Positions 10,850-23,668 of a stretch of 64,000 nucleotides of DNA are shown here, in pieces (position 1 is the stretch's first letter; every line of letters starts with the position of its first letter). The position numbers and the translations under genes were made by a program. The notes below the pieces were generated by a model. It saw nothing but the letters and a program-made list of their open reading frames with translations. It did not search any database and was not told where the DNA came from. This DNA comes from Melampsora larici-populina 98AG31 (taxonomy: Eukaryota > Basidiomycota > Pucciniomycetes > Pucciniales > Melampsoraceae), in assembly GCF_000204055.1 (NCBI RefSeq), contig NW_006768783.1:899985-963984 (forward strand). Reading direction: 5' to 3'.

Positions 10850-13800
10850 AGGGGCTCTCAAACCTGACCCGGTTTTCAAAAACCCAGTTCAAGGCGAGCC
10901 CCGACATCCAGATCCGTCGGATGCTCCGCCGGGGACCCGACGGGTCCGGATGTCGGCTGAGGTGAGAGAAACCCCCCCAAACCGGATAATCCGTCGGTTC
11001 GGGGGTCGGGCGACAAAGTAAGAAAAAAAAGTAACCGACGGATATCCGACGGATATAGTGGTTCAGACAACAGGCTATACGTGTGCTTTGCAAAGGCTTA
11101 TAAAGGAAGAAAACAACAAAAAAGATACAAATTTGAAAGGAACTAATCTATCACAATGGGCATCTTAGTATCAGGCATAGCGTCGGTCCTATACAAAGGA
11201 CCAAAAACACGGTACCAATCTTTGATACATAAAAGGACCTCAACATTTAATGAAGCAAGATTAGCACGCTGGGGTCCCAAGATTCTCTTAGACTTGCTGA
11301 AAACTCCTTCCGATGGACAACTTGTTGCTGGGATGGCCAGCATCTGCATTGCCATCTTCGCCAATCCAGGATAGATATCCTGTCGAGATGACCAAAATGT
11401 TAAAGGTTGGGTTATACGAGGTTCAAGTTTATCACTGAGGTATCGATTGATCTCACCTAAAATTGATTGGTCCTGTTCTTGATCTTGGACACCAAAAATC
11501 TCGTCTTCAAAAAACTGGGAAGTAGACATGACAGTTGATCTAGTAGTTGGTTGATTGCTGACTTGTGCTTCAACCTCAAACTTCCTTGCCTCACGCTCAA
11601 ACATCATCCTGATGTTGGGAATAAAGAGATCGTAATCGGCCAAGAACATCTCTCGTTCCTATGTGTTGATCAATCAAAATCTTAATCAGTACAGAGCGCT
11701 AAGTAAAAATGTATGTTTGATATCTAAACTTACTTGAAAATATGATAACTTGAGGCGCGGATCCAAAATCGTAGCACAAATGGGAGCAGGTTTAGAAAGA
11801 ACTTTTTTGAAATAATCTTCAAGCTTGGTAATCATCTTTTGGGATGCAGGTATGAGTTGTTCATGATCGTATCGGTTGACAACCTGAAGTTGATTTTATA
11901 TTAGCCTAATGAAAATGTAATAAAGGATTGATTGATCACTTACCACTTTGAGACCTCGTATGACCACAACATAAATAGGTACCACTTGATGCATTGTTGG
12001 GTATCTTGACTGGCAAAGTAAGTCGGTTGCATAGCTGAGAGGTTTGAGAAATTCACACATTTGCTTGACATAATTCCACTCGAGTGGTGAGAGAGCAAAC
12101 TTCCTATAGGTTGGAGCCTTACAGTACTCATCGCAAGCTTCTTGCAGTCGTAAAAGCCTTCGAAACATGTAATACGAGGAGTTCCATCGTGTCGCGACAT
12201 CAGCAACCAGTTTGTTGGCAGTGTCGCGTGATTTTGGCTGAGGCTGGAAATAATCCTTGGTCGTTGGATCTCGTTCCATGAAGCTGACAGCTTCTTCTTC
12301 AGCAAGATCGTCAACAGGATTGTTGATTGGTGCATCGGTGCCGCGGTTGTGCTTAGCAAGGTCACGTGTCATCTTGACAATAGAGGCAAAGCTCTGCGCA
12401 CACTGAGGGCTAGACCGCGTAGAGGCAACCAGACCGTGGCACCGATTATAAATAGTCTTGAGGTCGACTTGAGTTACATCGGGTGGGTCGACAAGGTTGG
12501 AGATATTCATCGCATTCATCGAAACTTCACCTTCATCATAATCAACCACTTCGCCAAAGACCTTGAGACCTTCTTTGGCGGCGAGGTTGATGACGTGTGC
12601 TACACATCCATGGACCTGAGTAAGATGGTCGAAAGTCATGTCTTCGGTCATACCAATGATTTGACCGATGGCAGCATTCGTATTCAAGTTATCAGCGGTC
12701 ATGGCATATAATTTTTGGTCGAGATTATATTTCTTAAGGTAATCGATGATGATGTTGGCGAAATTTTTGGCATCATGAGCACCTACAAAATATAAGTCAG
12801 TATGTGTTAATCAAATTTAGAAGTATAAATTCGTTTACCTTGGATTTCTGAAATTCCCAACGTAAGATCCATGAGCTTCCAATCCTGCATGATGAAGTGA
12901 GCGGTGAGTGCCATATAGGGGACGTTGTTGGGAGAAGTCCAAGCATCCTGAGTTATTGCGATTCCAATACAAGGCTCGAAGTAAAGCTTCTTGATGTATT
13001 CTTCAAAATGATAATAGATTTTGCGGGTGTGGTGAGCAAGTGCGTGTCTTTTGACAAGCATCCCATCGACAAGAGGGTTGCAGAGTTTTAACAGGTCTCG
13101 AAACAAAGCTCGGTCGACTAAAGCAAATGGAAGATCACAATCGGCAATGAAGTAGGTCACCGCAGTCATGAGGCTGCTAGCGTTAAGAGAATTCTTCGTC
13201 GGAAAGAAGGAATTTGTCAGCTTTCTGTGTGAGTATGAAAAGTAGATATTGAACTTACTAAGTGATCCGTTTTGACTTTCTTGAAAAGTGCCGCGATGTT
13301 CGATTGATTGGGTAGGTTGGGATCCCGGACACCATGCTTAGTTTCGAGGTGGGTTGACATCGATTTGGTACTTCCCTTCTTATCACGAGCTAACTCTTGA
13401 CCACATGTTTTTCCGTCTTTCATTATAAAACCACACTTGTTGAAATCGGGATGCTTAGTAAAATAATGCCATACGTGGCTTCTTTTGGAACTGGTAGTAG
13501 TAGTAGAAGAAGAAGAAACGTTTGTTGATAAAGATTCCGAGCGTTCCACTTGAGGGGTTAATTCGGGCTGTGAGCTTAAATTGGAATCAGCTTGAGACAT
13601 GCTGAAAGTTCGATAATCAATTAAAGAGGATTGAGCGGTGATTTGCGCCAGTTGATATCTATGTGGGTTTAATGATTATTTATAATATATATGTTAATCT
13701 TAAGCAATCGAGGAATCAAGATGAAAAACGATGAATATTCAATTGAGATTCGAGGACGTTCGGAAAAAAAGGCCCCCTTATTATTTTTTTTTCTTTTTTT

Positions 13801-13912
13801 AAAAAATAGCCGGATATCCGCCGGACAACCCGATCGGATATCGGGCGATAAGTTTGGAGGATTGGCAGTTTTTGTCCAAAGAAAAAAATGTAGGTGTTGG
13901 TTGGGAGCTTTT
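10846..13912 (-). mobile_element. hAT DNA transposon inserted in the end of the right TIR
   Basis: The element is flanked by a perfect 8-bp direct repeat, agagttga (10838-10845 and 13913-13920), the length typical of hAT insertions. Its imperfect ends read AAATAGGGGCTCTCAAACC at the left and, inverted, AAAAGCTCCCAACC at the right. Both subterminal regions hold clusters of CCGAC/GGATATCCG-type short repeats in both orientations (10903-11060, 13808-13850), as is common in hAT elements. One intact multi-exon transposase gene lies inside, reading leftward. Confidence 0.8.
11143..13600 (-). CDS. hAT family transposase with N-terminal BED zinc finger
   Basis: Exons on the minus strand begin at the ATG at 13600 and end with a stop at 11143. 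The exon order is: BED finger exon (13600 to about 13260), 13205 to about 12840, 12780 to about 11944, about 11883 to 11735, and about 11660 to 11143. Exon joins keep the frame. The BED-like finger shows a W..F start, a conserved Cys, and HLETKH. The core has QDAWTS, MTADN (candidate catalytic Asp) and ATRWNSSY. The C-terminus has the hAT dimerisation block: FWSS, then PATSCPSEGVFSKSKRI, with the candidate catalytic Glu in SEGVFS. No stops or frameshifts were seen in about 650 residues, so the copy may be functional. It catalyses cut-and-paste excision and insertion in the nucleus. Confidence 0.88.
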
Positions 13913-13920
13913 AGAGTTGA

Positions 13921-14354
13921 GTCCTTTGTATGGTATGGGCTCAACAACATAAAATCCATCAAGGTTTCTCATCACTACTTGGCACTGCTGAGCTGACAAT
14001 GCTCTATAAAAAAAACGGATTTTTGAATTTGAATTTGTTTTCGCAAATACAACAAGTGTAAAATAAGATATGAGACAAAAAAACATTTGAAAGAAATCAT
14101 CTTCATTCATCTTCATTCATCATCACACCATAGATAGAAAAATATCACTTTGAGAAAAAAAAAAAAGTCTTGATTTCACTTTATTTTGAATTCAAACCAA
14201 CTATCTTCTTAATATAAAATTTTCATTCATTCATTCAACCAATCAATCAATACTAAATCTAAATCTACATTCATTCATTCATTTTAATGTTTTTTTGTTT
14301 TCTTTAAAAAAAATTAACTCATTAAAGTCAAAAGAAAAAAGAAAAAAAAACATG
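13921..14354. other. Non-coding DNA between the hAT insertion and ARP3
   Basis: AT-rich with many cattcatt and caatcaat repeats and poly-A tracts; probably the ARP3 3' region. No gene seen. Confidence 0.6.
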
Positions 14355-16461
14355 TTAAGTTGCAGAACCAAAGATTTGATATCTTCTACAAATCGAAGGA
14401 CCGTATTCCATATAATCAGCTTTCGAATGACAATGACTATAAAATTCAGGCTATAGAAAAATAAAGATCATATATGTATTAGTGATGATTTAGATTATTT
14501 GTTTTGTTTATGAAATTTAGATAGATTCCAGCACAAAGAGTGGCTTGGTAGAAGATCTAAAAGAAAAAGAAACGTACGGTTGAAGCCATCAAACTTCCAC
14601 CGAACCAAACTGCATATCTTTGACGTTTATGACTGATCACATTCACATCAATTCCAGTTGACTGATCAAAAAAAAAAGAGTTCAAATCAATACATGAAAA
14701 GAAAAATCAACTTATGATTTTGAAGTGAAGCAGGAATGTGTAAAGAAGGAAAAAGTGGATGGACTGACTTTAATTAGATTACCAGAAGCTACTTCTGATT
14801 CATATAGACGATCATCTACGATCGATTTCAAATCACGTTGTAATCTTCTACCGAAATGATCATACATAGTTGAACCACCAGATAAAACGATATTCTATGA
14901 GAACAAAAGTTTCAATCAATCCAAAAAATCAATCAAATTGGAAAAGAAAGAGAGAGAGAGAAAAATGGTCAATCGATTCTATTATCTTTTGATTTGAAAG
15001 ATCGAGGTTTTTTAAACTCAACTTTATATAATCCTCTACGAACATCAATTGGACTGGTTTGGATTACATTATCTACTACTTCTGGTAATGGTGTTAAAAA
15101 ATCTGAACTATAGATTTCTGGATTAAAGAAAACTTCTGCTGCCAAGAAACGTTCGTATCCTACATCTATAGTATAAGGCTTTATTCAAGAAAAGAAAAGG
15201 GATAAGCTTTCAATCTGATATCTGATGTTAATGAATTTTTTGATGATAGATTGACTCACTTTATTAGTTCTAGAATCAAAGCCTTCATGTTTAATAATAT
15301 ATTTATCAGGATCTGAATCATACTTTCGAAACTCTTTAACCATATCACCACAAACATAACCATAATCTTCTTTAATCTTTTCAGCGATTCTTAATGATTC
15401 ATCTGATGGTATATTAGATGATTCATTTCGATCTCTAAGTAATTGTTGTACGAAATAAGTTATATCTCTTCCTGCTATTGGAATATGTTTAATGGATGAC
15501 CCGATCACATATCCTTCTGCCTATTGTGATGGAAAGATCATTCAAGTTTAGGGCTTTGAATTGATTGAGTTGAGAGTAGGAGATAGATGCTTACGACTGG
15601 GATCACGTGGGTGACTCCATCACCTGAATCGATTACTGTTCCGGTTAAAGTACGATCGGTGACTTTATTACTAGACCAACTTGCTGCTAATGCTAAAACA
15701 GCTTGAACAGCAATATATAATCCTTTGAAAAAGAAATCCAATTCAAGTTTTTGATCAGATCTACTTTCTTGTGGTCTTTTCAAGGATATAACTGAAAGAT
15801 AGACATAGAACACACCCTGAATGTTTAAACCTTCAAACATGATTTCTGCTGTTTGTTCTCTATTCTCAGGTGGATTTAAAGGTGGTTCGGTCTATTGAAA
15901 AAAGAAAAAAAAACGAACGAATTGTAAAGTTAAATTGAATCAAAAAAAAAAGACAATCGAATCGGATTATCATCTAGAAATCAACATACTAATAAAACAT
16001 AATGATCTTCAGGTTCAGCTCTTAAATATTTAAAAATCGTTTGTTGCCAATACCTTTCCATTAAATCCCAATCTTCAATCATACCATGTCTAATAGGATA
16101 ATTTAAATTATAAGTTTTTGAATTTGAAATGGCTTCATGACCAATAAAGAAATCTAAATCATCTATACCACGTTTGGTAGCTAGATTAGATGAAGATGAT
16201 AATGTTCCTGGTTTGTTAGGTATAGTAGGTCTACCAGCTATAGCTGGAGTTGATGAGTTTCCTCCACTACTGGTGCCTACTCTTGTGGCTATTGCTGTTG
16301 GAAACACGAAAGATGGATCTGAGTTTCCTGCAAAACTGTTCAAGTTTATCCAAAGAGTCAGTTTGGTGGTTTGGTGGTTTGGTGGGTTTTGAGAATTGAA
16401 CTTACCCCATTTTAGAATAACCTGTACCATTATCGATCACCAGTGGAGTTAATCTTGACAT
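14355..16461 (-). CDS. ARP3: Actin-related protein 3 (Arp2/3 complex)
   Basis: The first exon starts at the ATG complementary to 16461-16459 ([19 protein letters not shown]), giving the nucleotide-binding [10 protein letters not shown] motif. Further exons carry [55 protein letters not shown], the phosphate-2 segment [16 protein letters not shown], and [17 protein letters not shown]. The protein ends in [18 protein letters not shown], the characteristic Arp3 C-terminus, with the stop at 14357-14355. At least six introns, GT-AG. Arp3 with Arp2 forms the pseudo-dimer that nucleates branched actin filaments in endocytosis and polar growth. No lesion seen. The poly-Ser/Gly/Thr insert after VFPTAIAT falls where Arp3 proteins carry a variable loop. 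Confidence 0.95.
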
Positions 16462-17196
16462 GTTGATGAGAAGTGATCGAATGAGTTGGTCTTGAAACTA
16501 TGTAGTTCGGTTTGAGCTGGACTCAGAATCGAACTTTGATCGATGACGTTGGATTCCATACAAACCTTTCACATAAACCCTCAGATGTCACAGAAAACTC
16601 AACTTCCAACTCCGCGCACTTCACCCATGATAAGTGATTGCATCCAAGACCAAACTTCAAAGAGGATATCATGATCTACTTCCTGGTCTATGTGAAAACC
16701 TTTCAAGTGGAAATATCGGAAGCTAGGTCTATCATGTATGTGGAGAGAAAATAAGGCATCATATAACGCTGATATATACTGATATAATTGATGGGTTTGG
16801 AAGAGACATATGAAGGAAACTTTGTGAATGCGGAGGATGAAACAGGGTCAAAATGATATATCCGATTGAGGCTACCCAAGGAATAATCAGACACATTTGT
16901 GATCAATGGCAATACTATGTGATGTTGTCTCAATGGTGGGTGTTTTTATTTTGGGTTCCTTTTAAATTCATCGCAGAGTGTTCAAAGATTATAACTTGTA
17001 CGTGATGGTCATGTACTTGATTTTTTTGTTTCAAAAGAGCAAATCCTCACAATGCGATTGTTGAAAGATTTGATATTCTGATAATTCAATAATTTACTTT
17101 TTCTTTGGCTTCACAGATGGAAGATAATAATGAGTACAAAGTTGGATTGTGATCTAAATGAACAATAAAACTTTAGAATCAAAATGATGATTATCT
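16462..17196. other. Intergenic region between two leftward genes
   Basis: About 730 bp upstream of ARP3 and downstream of the secreted-protein gene. No coding or RNA signal that I can support. Confidence 0.6.
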
Positions 17197-18272
17197 TCAA
17201 GACAAGATGATAAAACAACTTAGAAAAGTAATCGACAAGGTAAGTAGAGGAACCAAATTGGATGAACTATTAGATAGTAATCTACGTTGAGCATTTGAAG
17301 GCATTGTAGCTTGTTCAGCTTCAAGTCTGGCACTTGGGTTTGCTAAATACCTTTGAACTCCATTCCTAAACCTACGTTGTTGGTCCTATAAAAGAGACAA
17401 ATAAAAGTCATAGAATGAATTAGGAGTTGAATAAATTGGAAAGGATAAAGAAATCGATCACTCTGACTCACAGTTGTGAGACCCATATTTTTCATTCCTT
17501 CGGCTGGATCGAAATCTCTTTGTGCTTCTGGTAAAAGATCTCGTTTAACTGCGTCAAATCCAGCTTGGTTTGCTACTTTAACTTTTGGTGTTACAAAACT
17601 TGACTAGAGAATTGAATGAATGAATTATTAGTTTTTTTGATTTGTTCTGATGGAAGATTGAAAGGGTAAAAAAAAGAAGGAAACCAGTTATGTACCATAA
17701 AGTCTCGTTCTTTTGCTCTTTGAGTTGGTGTTAAGATGAGGTACTTTACGTGATTATCAAATATCACCCTTTGTTCAGGACTTAAACTTTCCAACTAAAA
17801 AAAAGTAAAATCAAATCAATCTTCTAAGAAATTCAAACTAAGATTAAAACACATTAAAATTTAATCTTACAAAACTTTCTTGTGCTAGTGTTTGTTGACT
17901 TGATAATGGAATAAAAGCTGCGATCCTAAATTGTTTAACTAATTCAGTCATTTGATTGTATTCACGACTAACTGCTTGAACAGTAGCTTTAAGAGTACCA
18001 TCAGGATCTGTTAAAGAGTTCACTCCCTCTAAACCTGGATTCAGGTTTGTTGCAACTGGAGTTGTGGATGATGCTGATGCTGGATTATTGGTAAAAGTTT
18101 GTTGTGATTGAGGATTGTTTCCTGGTTGAGGTCTTTGTAGGGTTGAAGGTCCTCCGGCTTGTGGGGTCGTTGGAGGTGGCGTGATTTGATTAGGTGGTCG
18201 GGTTTGTGCTCTTGTTTCTAAGATTATTATAGCGATTAAAAAGGGTATGAGAAAAGATAAATTGAGTGACAT
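17197..18272 (-). CDS. Secreted, probably GPI-anchored hypothetical protein
   Basis: Four exons on the minus strand start at the ATG at 18272 and end at the stop at 17199-17197; introns lie near 17877-17800, 17700-17606 and 17472-17390. The N-terminus has a classical signal peptide (MSLNLSFLIPFLIAIIILE, cleavage likely after TRA). A Pro/Gln/Thr/Ser-rich low-complexity region follows (residues about 24-85), then an alpha-helical region with LSPEQRVIF and LTPTQRAKER. The C-terminus is small-residue rich (NSSSNLVPLL) followed by a hydrophobic tail, as for GPI attachment. No Cys pattern and no family that I recognise. Likely located at the cell wall or plasma membrane; function unknown. Confidence 0.72.
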
Positions 18273-20963
18273 GTTGAAGACCAGTTGATGAAGTTGAATT
18301 TAAATTAAAGGATTTTGAAGTGTGTAAAATGTTTAAAAGAATTATTTAAGCACACCCGGTGCAAAGAAGAAGATGAAGAAAGAATCAATCGTAAGAATAT
18401 GTATAAGAAAAACTACCCGAACCAATGAACCGATGAACCTTTTTCACGTATCAAAACAAATAAAATAATTAATGGAGAGGATAAATTTCTTTCTAAAGAG
18501 ACATTAAAATCACAAAGATTGATTGGATATATTACTTGAGTAATATTTGAATGTGACGATGGTAATCGGAATTAACTGACAGCAAGTTCTTACTTCATGA
18601 TTGTAGGTTTCTAATACTGAGTGTTACTATTGACGAGAATATCAAAAAGATGCCTTGGTATCATATTTTAATGAAGATTATAAGTTTGATAAATTTTATA
18701 ACGCCTTGCTCATAGATAGCCTTTAACACCGTCCGAGATTGTGTAGAAAAGTTGAAAAGCATTTATCGCCTTGTGAACCACAAGTCATCTTTGCCGACCT
18801 ATCTTGACCAGTTCTTTTTCGATATAGACTTCCATTAACTAGATTTTGATCTAGGCGATTTCACCTTGTATCTCTAGTACTTTCATCTAGTGCTGTATGT
18901 ATTTAAAGTGTCTCTGCCCTCACCTCATCAGTTTTTGGTAATGATCAATTGATAATCTTACATTCTTCTGTTGTTGCAAATCTCCACTCGCATATGTTGG
19001 TTGACCAAGGCCGGTTCAGGCGTCTGCTAGCTTTCACCTTCTCACTTCACTATCTTGGGCTTTACGCATCCTTTGGCGGTGAAATGTTTGCTTGGTATCG
19101 GCCTACATTTACTGTCCCGACGCATTTGCCATTATACACGGTGAGAGGCCTCAAATGGCTTATCAAACTATTGCAAAGTGAATGAGATTCTTAAAAAAAA
19201 TCTTTTCATCCTCAGATTGTTTTTGAGTTGTAGCATAGGTTGACTCGACACAAGTCAGATTGTGATAACAAGTCCCACTCAACAGTAACAAATGAAGGAA
19301 ATGACCTTCAAAATGACAGGAATATGTTTTAGTTCACGTTGAGATTGATGCAGATGTTGATGTAGAACGAAATGGCTAGACTTGTAGCCATCCACTTCCT
19401 TGTAACCCTTCTAATGTACCTAATTAGTCTTCCTCTCGTCGCAAAGATTTAAATCTTTCTTATCTTTTTCTCTACTTGTTTCATCTCACTCATTCAAAGA
19501 TCGTGCATATATTATCTTATAATTACCTGTGTTGAAAGTCGTAACACCGTCAAGAAGTTGTCTTCAAAGCTCTCACTCGGTTATCAATCGTGTTGGAACA
19601 AATTTTGATTTTCAAACGGTTCATGTACTTGATCATATCAATTGATCAATCATAGAAATATCATCTCATACCGCCCGTATAGCTCAAAGCAAAAGTGTCG
19701 AAAAGAATGAACAAAACTCAAGCATACATACTTGAGTATTATGCATAGACTCCTTAGAGCGAGACTAGAACCGCTCTACTGAGCAGGAATACAAATGATG
19801 CGAATTGATCAAGATATGTAAGTCAAGAGTCACGCACTCACTGTCTATTTTTTTCAACGTCTTCAACTCACCGAGAAAGCACTCTGAGCGAGCTCTGCTG
19901 TGACTTCGCCCTCCTGAGATTTTCACCTTGGTTCCAGCAAAATACTCACCATGAGATTTAGCTTTGAAGCTAAGCACACGGGATTGTCGATGCATCATGT
20001 ATGTATGTAAGTTATTCTACAAGATCCATCACTGCGAAAGCTTTAGATGCGATGAAAGCATCAGGCTTCAAAGGGACATGCGCAGACTGAAGAGGTTGGA
20101 ACTTACAACAGTTTGTCCGCAACAATCATGACATGGACCGGAGCTACTGAAGTTTTATCAAGGTTCAAACTTTTGTTACGGCGTATGAAGGCAAAAGCTG
20201 AGTACACGAGTTGTGAAAAACGTTGTTGTGAGACGACATCTGATGGAGAACGCCTCGAGAGGACATGTAGCATAGGGATGCGCATCCCGGTGTCCGACTT
20301 CACGACTACCAAGTATTCCGTCCTCTGATCCTGTGATCCCAGCAGAAAGTTTATCGCAATCCTTATGAAACTCCGTCGAGCATCTCGCCGAGACTTTTGA
20401 GATCTGACGAGCTTGAACAGACTCCGGAAAGGCAAGAATACGGTAAACAAGGTTAGACGTCAACTTGATTGGCAAGGGAAACTTCAAAGGCCAGTTCCAG
20501 CAAGTCGATGACACGGACACTCATGGTGCTGAATCAGGCTGAATCTTCTGGAAAGACCGATTGGTAGGCAGGAGTTGAGGTGTTGACGTGTAAGGTGACG
20601 AGAAGGTGCTGCGGAGCGCAGTAGTCAGCTCCACGTCGTAAGTTGTGGTGTCACAATTGAAATTCACTGAAACGGATTTTCCAAATAAATTCAGGTTTCC
20701 CTTCCTGACCTCTTAACCCCATTCCAATTTACTCTTACCATCTTCTCATCAAAACTTCAATAGGTTGGATATAATCTTTCAACAAGAGCTTTATTGTTTC
20801 TAGTTCATTTATTTTGGTTTGTCTTTCATCCTATTGCTTTCGATCTTAGTTGATCTACCTTCACATTCTGATCGATCATGGCTTTTCTATCCTTCTCATT
20901 TCTATTCTTCTGTAGTCTAATTCCTCAAGCTACCCTCAGTAACCGGTCGACTATTCTTTGAAT
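18273..20963. other. Long intergenic region upstream of KAR2
   Basis: About 2.7 kb without a gene I can support. The open frames here (for example 18949-19185 and 20103-20520) lack a recognisable protein pattern and overlap each other on opposite strands. It includes the divergent promoters of the secreted-protein gene and KAR2. I did not find a clear unfolded-protein-response or heat-shock element by eye. Confidence 0.5.
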
Positions 20964-23668
20964 ATGTCTCAAATAATCCCCCGTTGGGGATCCCGCACTT
21001 CAGCGGCTAGGCCGCTTTGGGCAAGCGTTCTTGCCGTTGCTGCCATGTTGGCATGCTCTGGTACATCTAACGCCCAGTCCAACTCAACGGCTGCAGTGAG
21101 TTGAATTTCGTATTCGTGGCCCCCCGATATTATCTTTAAACTGACCTTTGAATTCTTTTCTGTAGTTGGGAAGTGTAATCGGTATCGATCTTGGAACTAC
21201 GTACTCTTGTGTTGGTGTCCAGGAACGTGGACGAGTTGAAATCTTGACAAATGATCAGGTTTGTAACTCATTTTTCATACTTTCTGTATTGTTTTAAGTA
21301 GATCACCATGGAGAATGAGTCAATGTAACTTATGCGATTGGCTGTGTTACAGGGAAACCGTATCACACCCTCATATGTGGCATTCACCGCCGAAGGTGAT
21401 CGACTGATCGGAGACGCAGCCAAGAACCAGGCTCCATCCAATCCTACAAAGTATTCGACTGATCTCTTTAATTTTTAAATCTTGCACACATGGCTCACGA
21501 GGCATTCTTGGATACTTTTCCAGCACAATTTTCGACGCCAAACGGTTGATCGGACGTAAATTCGATGACCCAGATGTCAAACGTGATATCAAACTTTACC
21601 CCTTCAAGGTTGTCAAGAAAGGAGACAAACCAGCAATTCAAGTCGAGGTCAAGGGTGAGAAAAGGACATTTACTCCTGAGGAAGTCTCAGCCATGGTATT
21701 AGGAAAGATGAAAGAAACCGCAGAGGCCTATTTGGGTCGTAAGGTTAGCAACGCTGTTGTCACCGTCCCAGCTTAGTAAGTTCTCTTCATAGCAATCGCT
21801 CAAGTTCAGACCGTTTCACTCATGCTTCCATGTTTGTTTGCACAGCTTCAATGACGCTCAACGTCAGGCAACTAAGGATGCTGGTATGATCGCTGGTTTG
21901 AACGTTCTTCGTATCGTCAACGAGCCAACCGCCGCCGCTATTGCCTATGGTCTTGACAAGACCAAGGGTGAACGACAAATCATTGTGTACGATCTTGGAG
22001 GTGGTACCTTCGATGTCTCCCTCCTTTCCATCGATGAGGGTGTCTTTGAGGTGTTGGCCACAGCTGGTGATACTCACTTGGGTGGTGAAGATTTCGACAA
22101 CCGATTGATTGAATACTTTATCAAATTATGGAAGAGAAAGCACGATGGTGAAGATATCACTACCAACCTCCGAACCATGGGTAAACTCAAACGGGACGTT
22201 GAAAAGATCAAGCGAACCCTCTCTAGTCAGCAATCAGCCCGAATCGAGATTGAAAGCTTTTTCAACGGTAAAGATTTATCTGAAACCCTTACCCGGGCCA
22301 AATTTGAGGAGGTAAGCTTTTATTTTATTTCGTTTTTTTGGATGCTGGCTGATGATCACTCTGCGTCTTCTGTGCAGCTCAACATCGATCTTTTCCGAAA
22401 GACTATGAAGCCCGTTGAACAAGTGATGAAGGATGCCAACGTTAAGAAGGATGTAAGTAGGCAATATGTTCATGAAGCTTGGGACTGCGACTTACATTCG
22501 CTCCATTGATGTAGGCAATCGATGATGTAGTCTTGGTTGGAGGTTCTACCCGTATTCCTAAGGTTCAAGAACTTCTCAAAGAGTACTTCAACGGCAAAGA
22601 ACCCTCCAAGGGAATCAACCCCGATGAAGCTGTTGCGTTTGGTGCTGCTGTTCAAGGTGGTATCTTGGCTGGTGAAGAAGGAAATGAAGATTTGGTCTTG
22701 ATCGACGTCTGCCCCTTAACCTTGGGTATTGAGACGACCGGTGGTGTTATGACCAAGATCATTGACCGAAACACTGTCGTACCCACCAAGAAGCAACAAA
22801 TCTTCTCTACTGGTAGGCCCCTCTCGATCAGTCAACCATGTGATCCTGAAAGCTAACAATTTATCAATCAACAGCCGCCGACCAACAAACCACTGTCTCG
22901 ATCCAGGTCTTCGAAGGTGAACGTGCCATGACCAAGGACAACCATCAATTAGGAAAATTCGACCTCACTGGCATTCCCCCCGCCCCCAAAGGTGTACCTC
23001 AAATTGAGGTCACTTTTGAAGTTGACGCCAACGGTAAGCTTTGCCTGTTTGCGTTGGTAGGAACTTGAGCTGAAGTGTTTGCTCTGTCTCTGCTATAGGT
23101 ATCATGAAAGTCTCAGCTGCTGACAAGGGCAGTGGACGAGTTGAATCTGTCACTATCGTAAGTTTTTCTCCTACTCGAGCAATGCACGTCGGGCGCTGCC
23201 ACTGATCACTATTGTCTAATTTGCACCAGACCAACGACAAGGGTCGTCTCAGTCAAGACGAAATTGACCGAATGGTCAGGGAGGCCGCTGACTTTGCTGA
23301 CCAGGATGAAGCTCTCAAGAAGAAGATCGAATCTCGAAACGCCTTTGAAAGTAAGTGGTGTCCATTTGATCAAACGAGGGCATGTTGTTGACATGAGCCC
23401 CCATCTAGACTTCATCTACACCCTCAAAAACCAAGTCGCTGATAAGGAAGGTCTTGGAGGCAAGTTGGAAGATGACGACAAAAAGACCATCACTTCCGAA
23501 CTCAAGAAAGCTCAAGAGTGGCTTGATGACAACACGACAACTGCCACCGCTGAAGACTTTGATGAACAACGAGAAGCCCTACAAGCCATCGTCTCACCCA
23601 TCACGAGTAAACTTTACGCCTCAGGCGGTGGTTCTGATGACCCACTTGGATCGCACGACGAACTTTAG
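20964..23668 (+). CDS. KAR2: ER Hsp70 chaperone BiP/Kar2
   Basis: About ten exons with short GT-AG introns from the ATG at 20964 to the TAG at 23666-23668. The N-terminal signal peptide contains [19 protein letters not shown]. Hsp70 ATPase motifs follow: [34 protein letters not shown] (split by an intron), [12 protein letters not shown], and [12 protein letters not shown]. The nucleotide-binding domain closes with [16 protein letters not shown]. The substrate-binding domain contains [11 protein letters not shown] and [13 protein letters not shown]. The C-terminus is HDEL, the ER retention signal, which separates this from cytosolic and mitochondrial Hsp70. The protein folds and translocates secretory proteins in the ER lumen. 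No lesion seen; codon use is more GC-rich than its neighbours, as expected for a highly expressed gene. Confidence 0.97.

Noticed and set aside
18949..19185. Small plus-strand open frame
   Set aside because: No start context, homology pattern or splice signal; typical chance frame in intergenic DNA.
20103..20520. Overlapping minus-strand open frames upstream of KAR2
   Set aside because: Two frames overlap each other and a plus-strand frame; none has a recognisable protein pattern.
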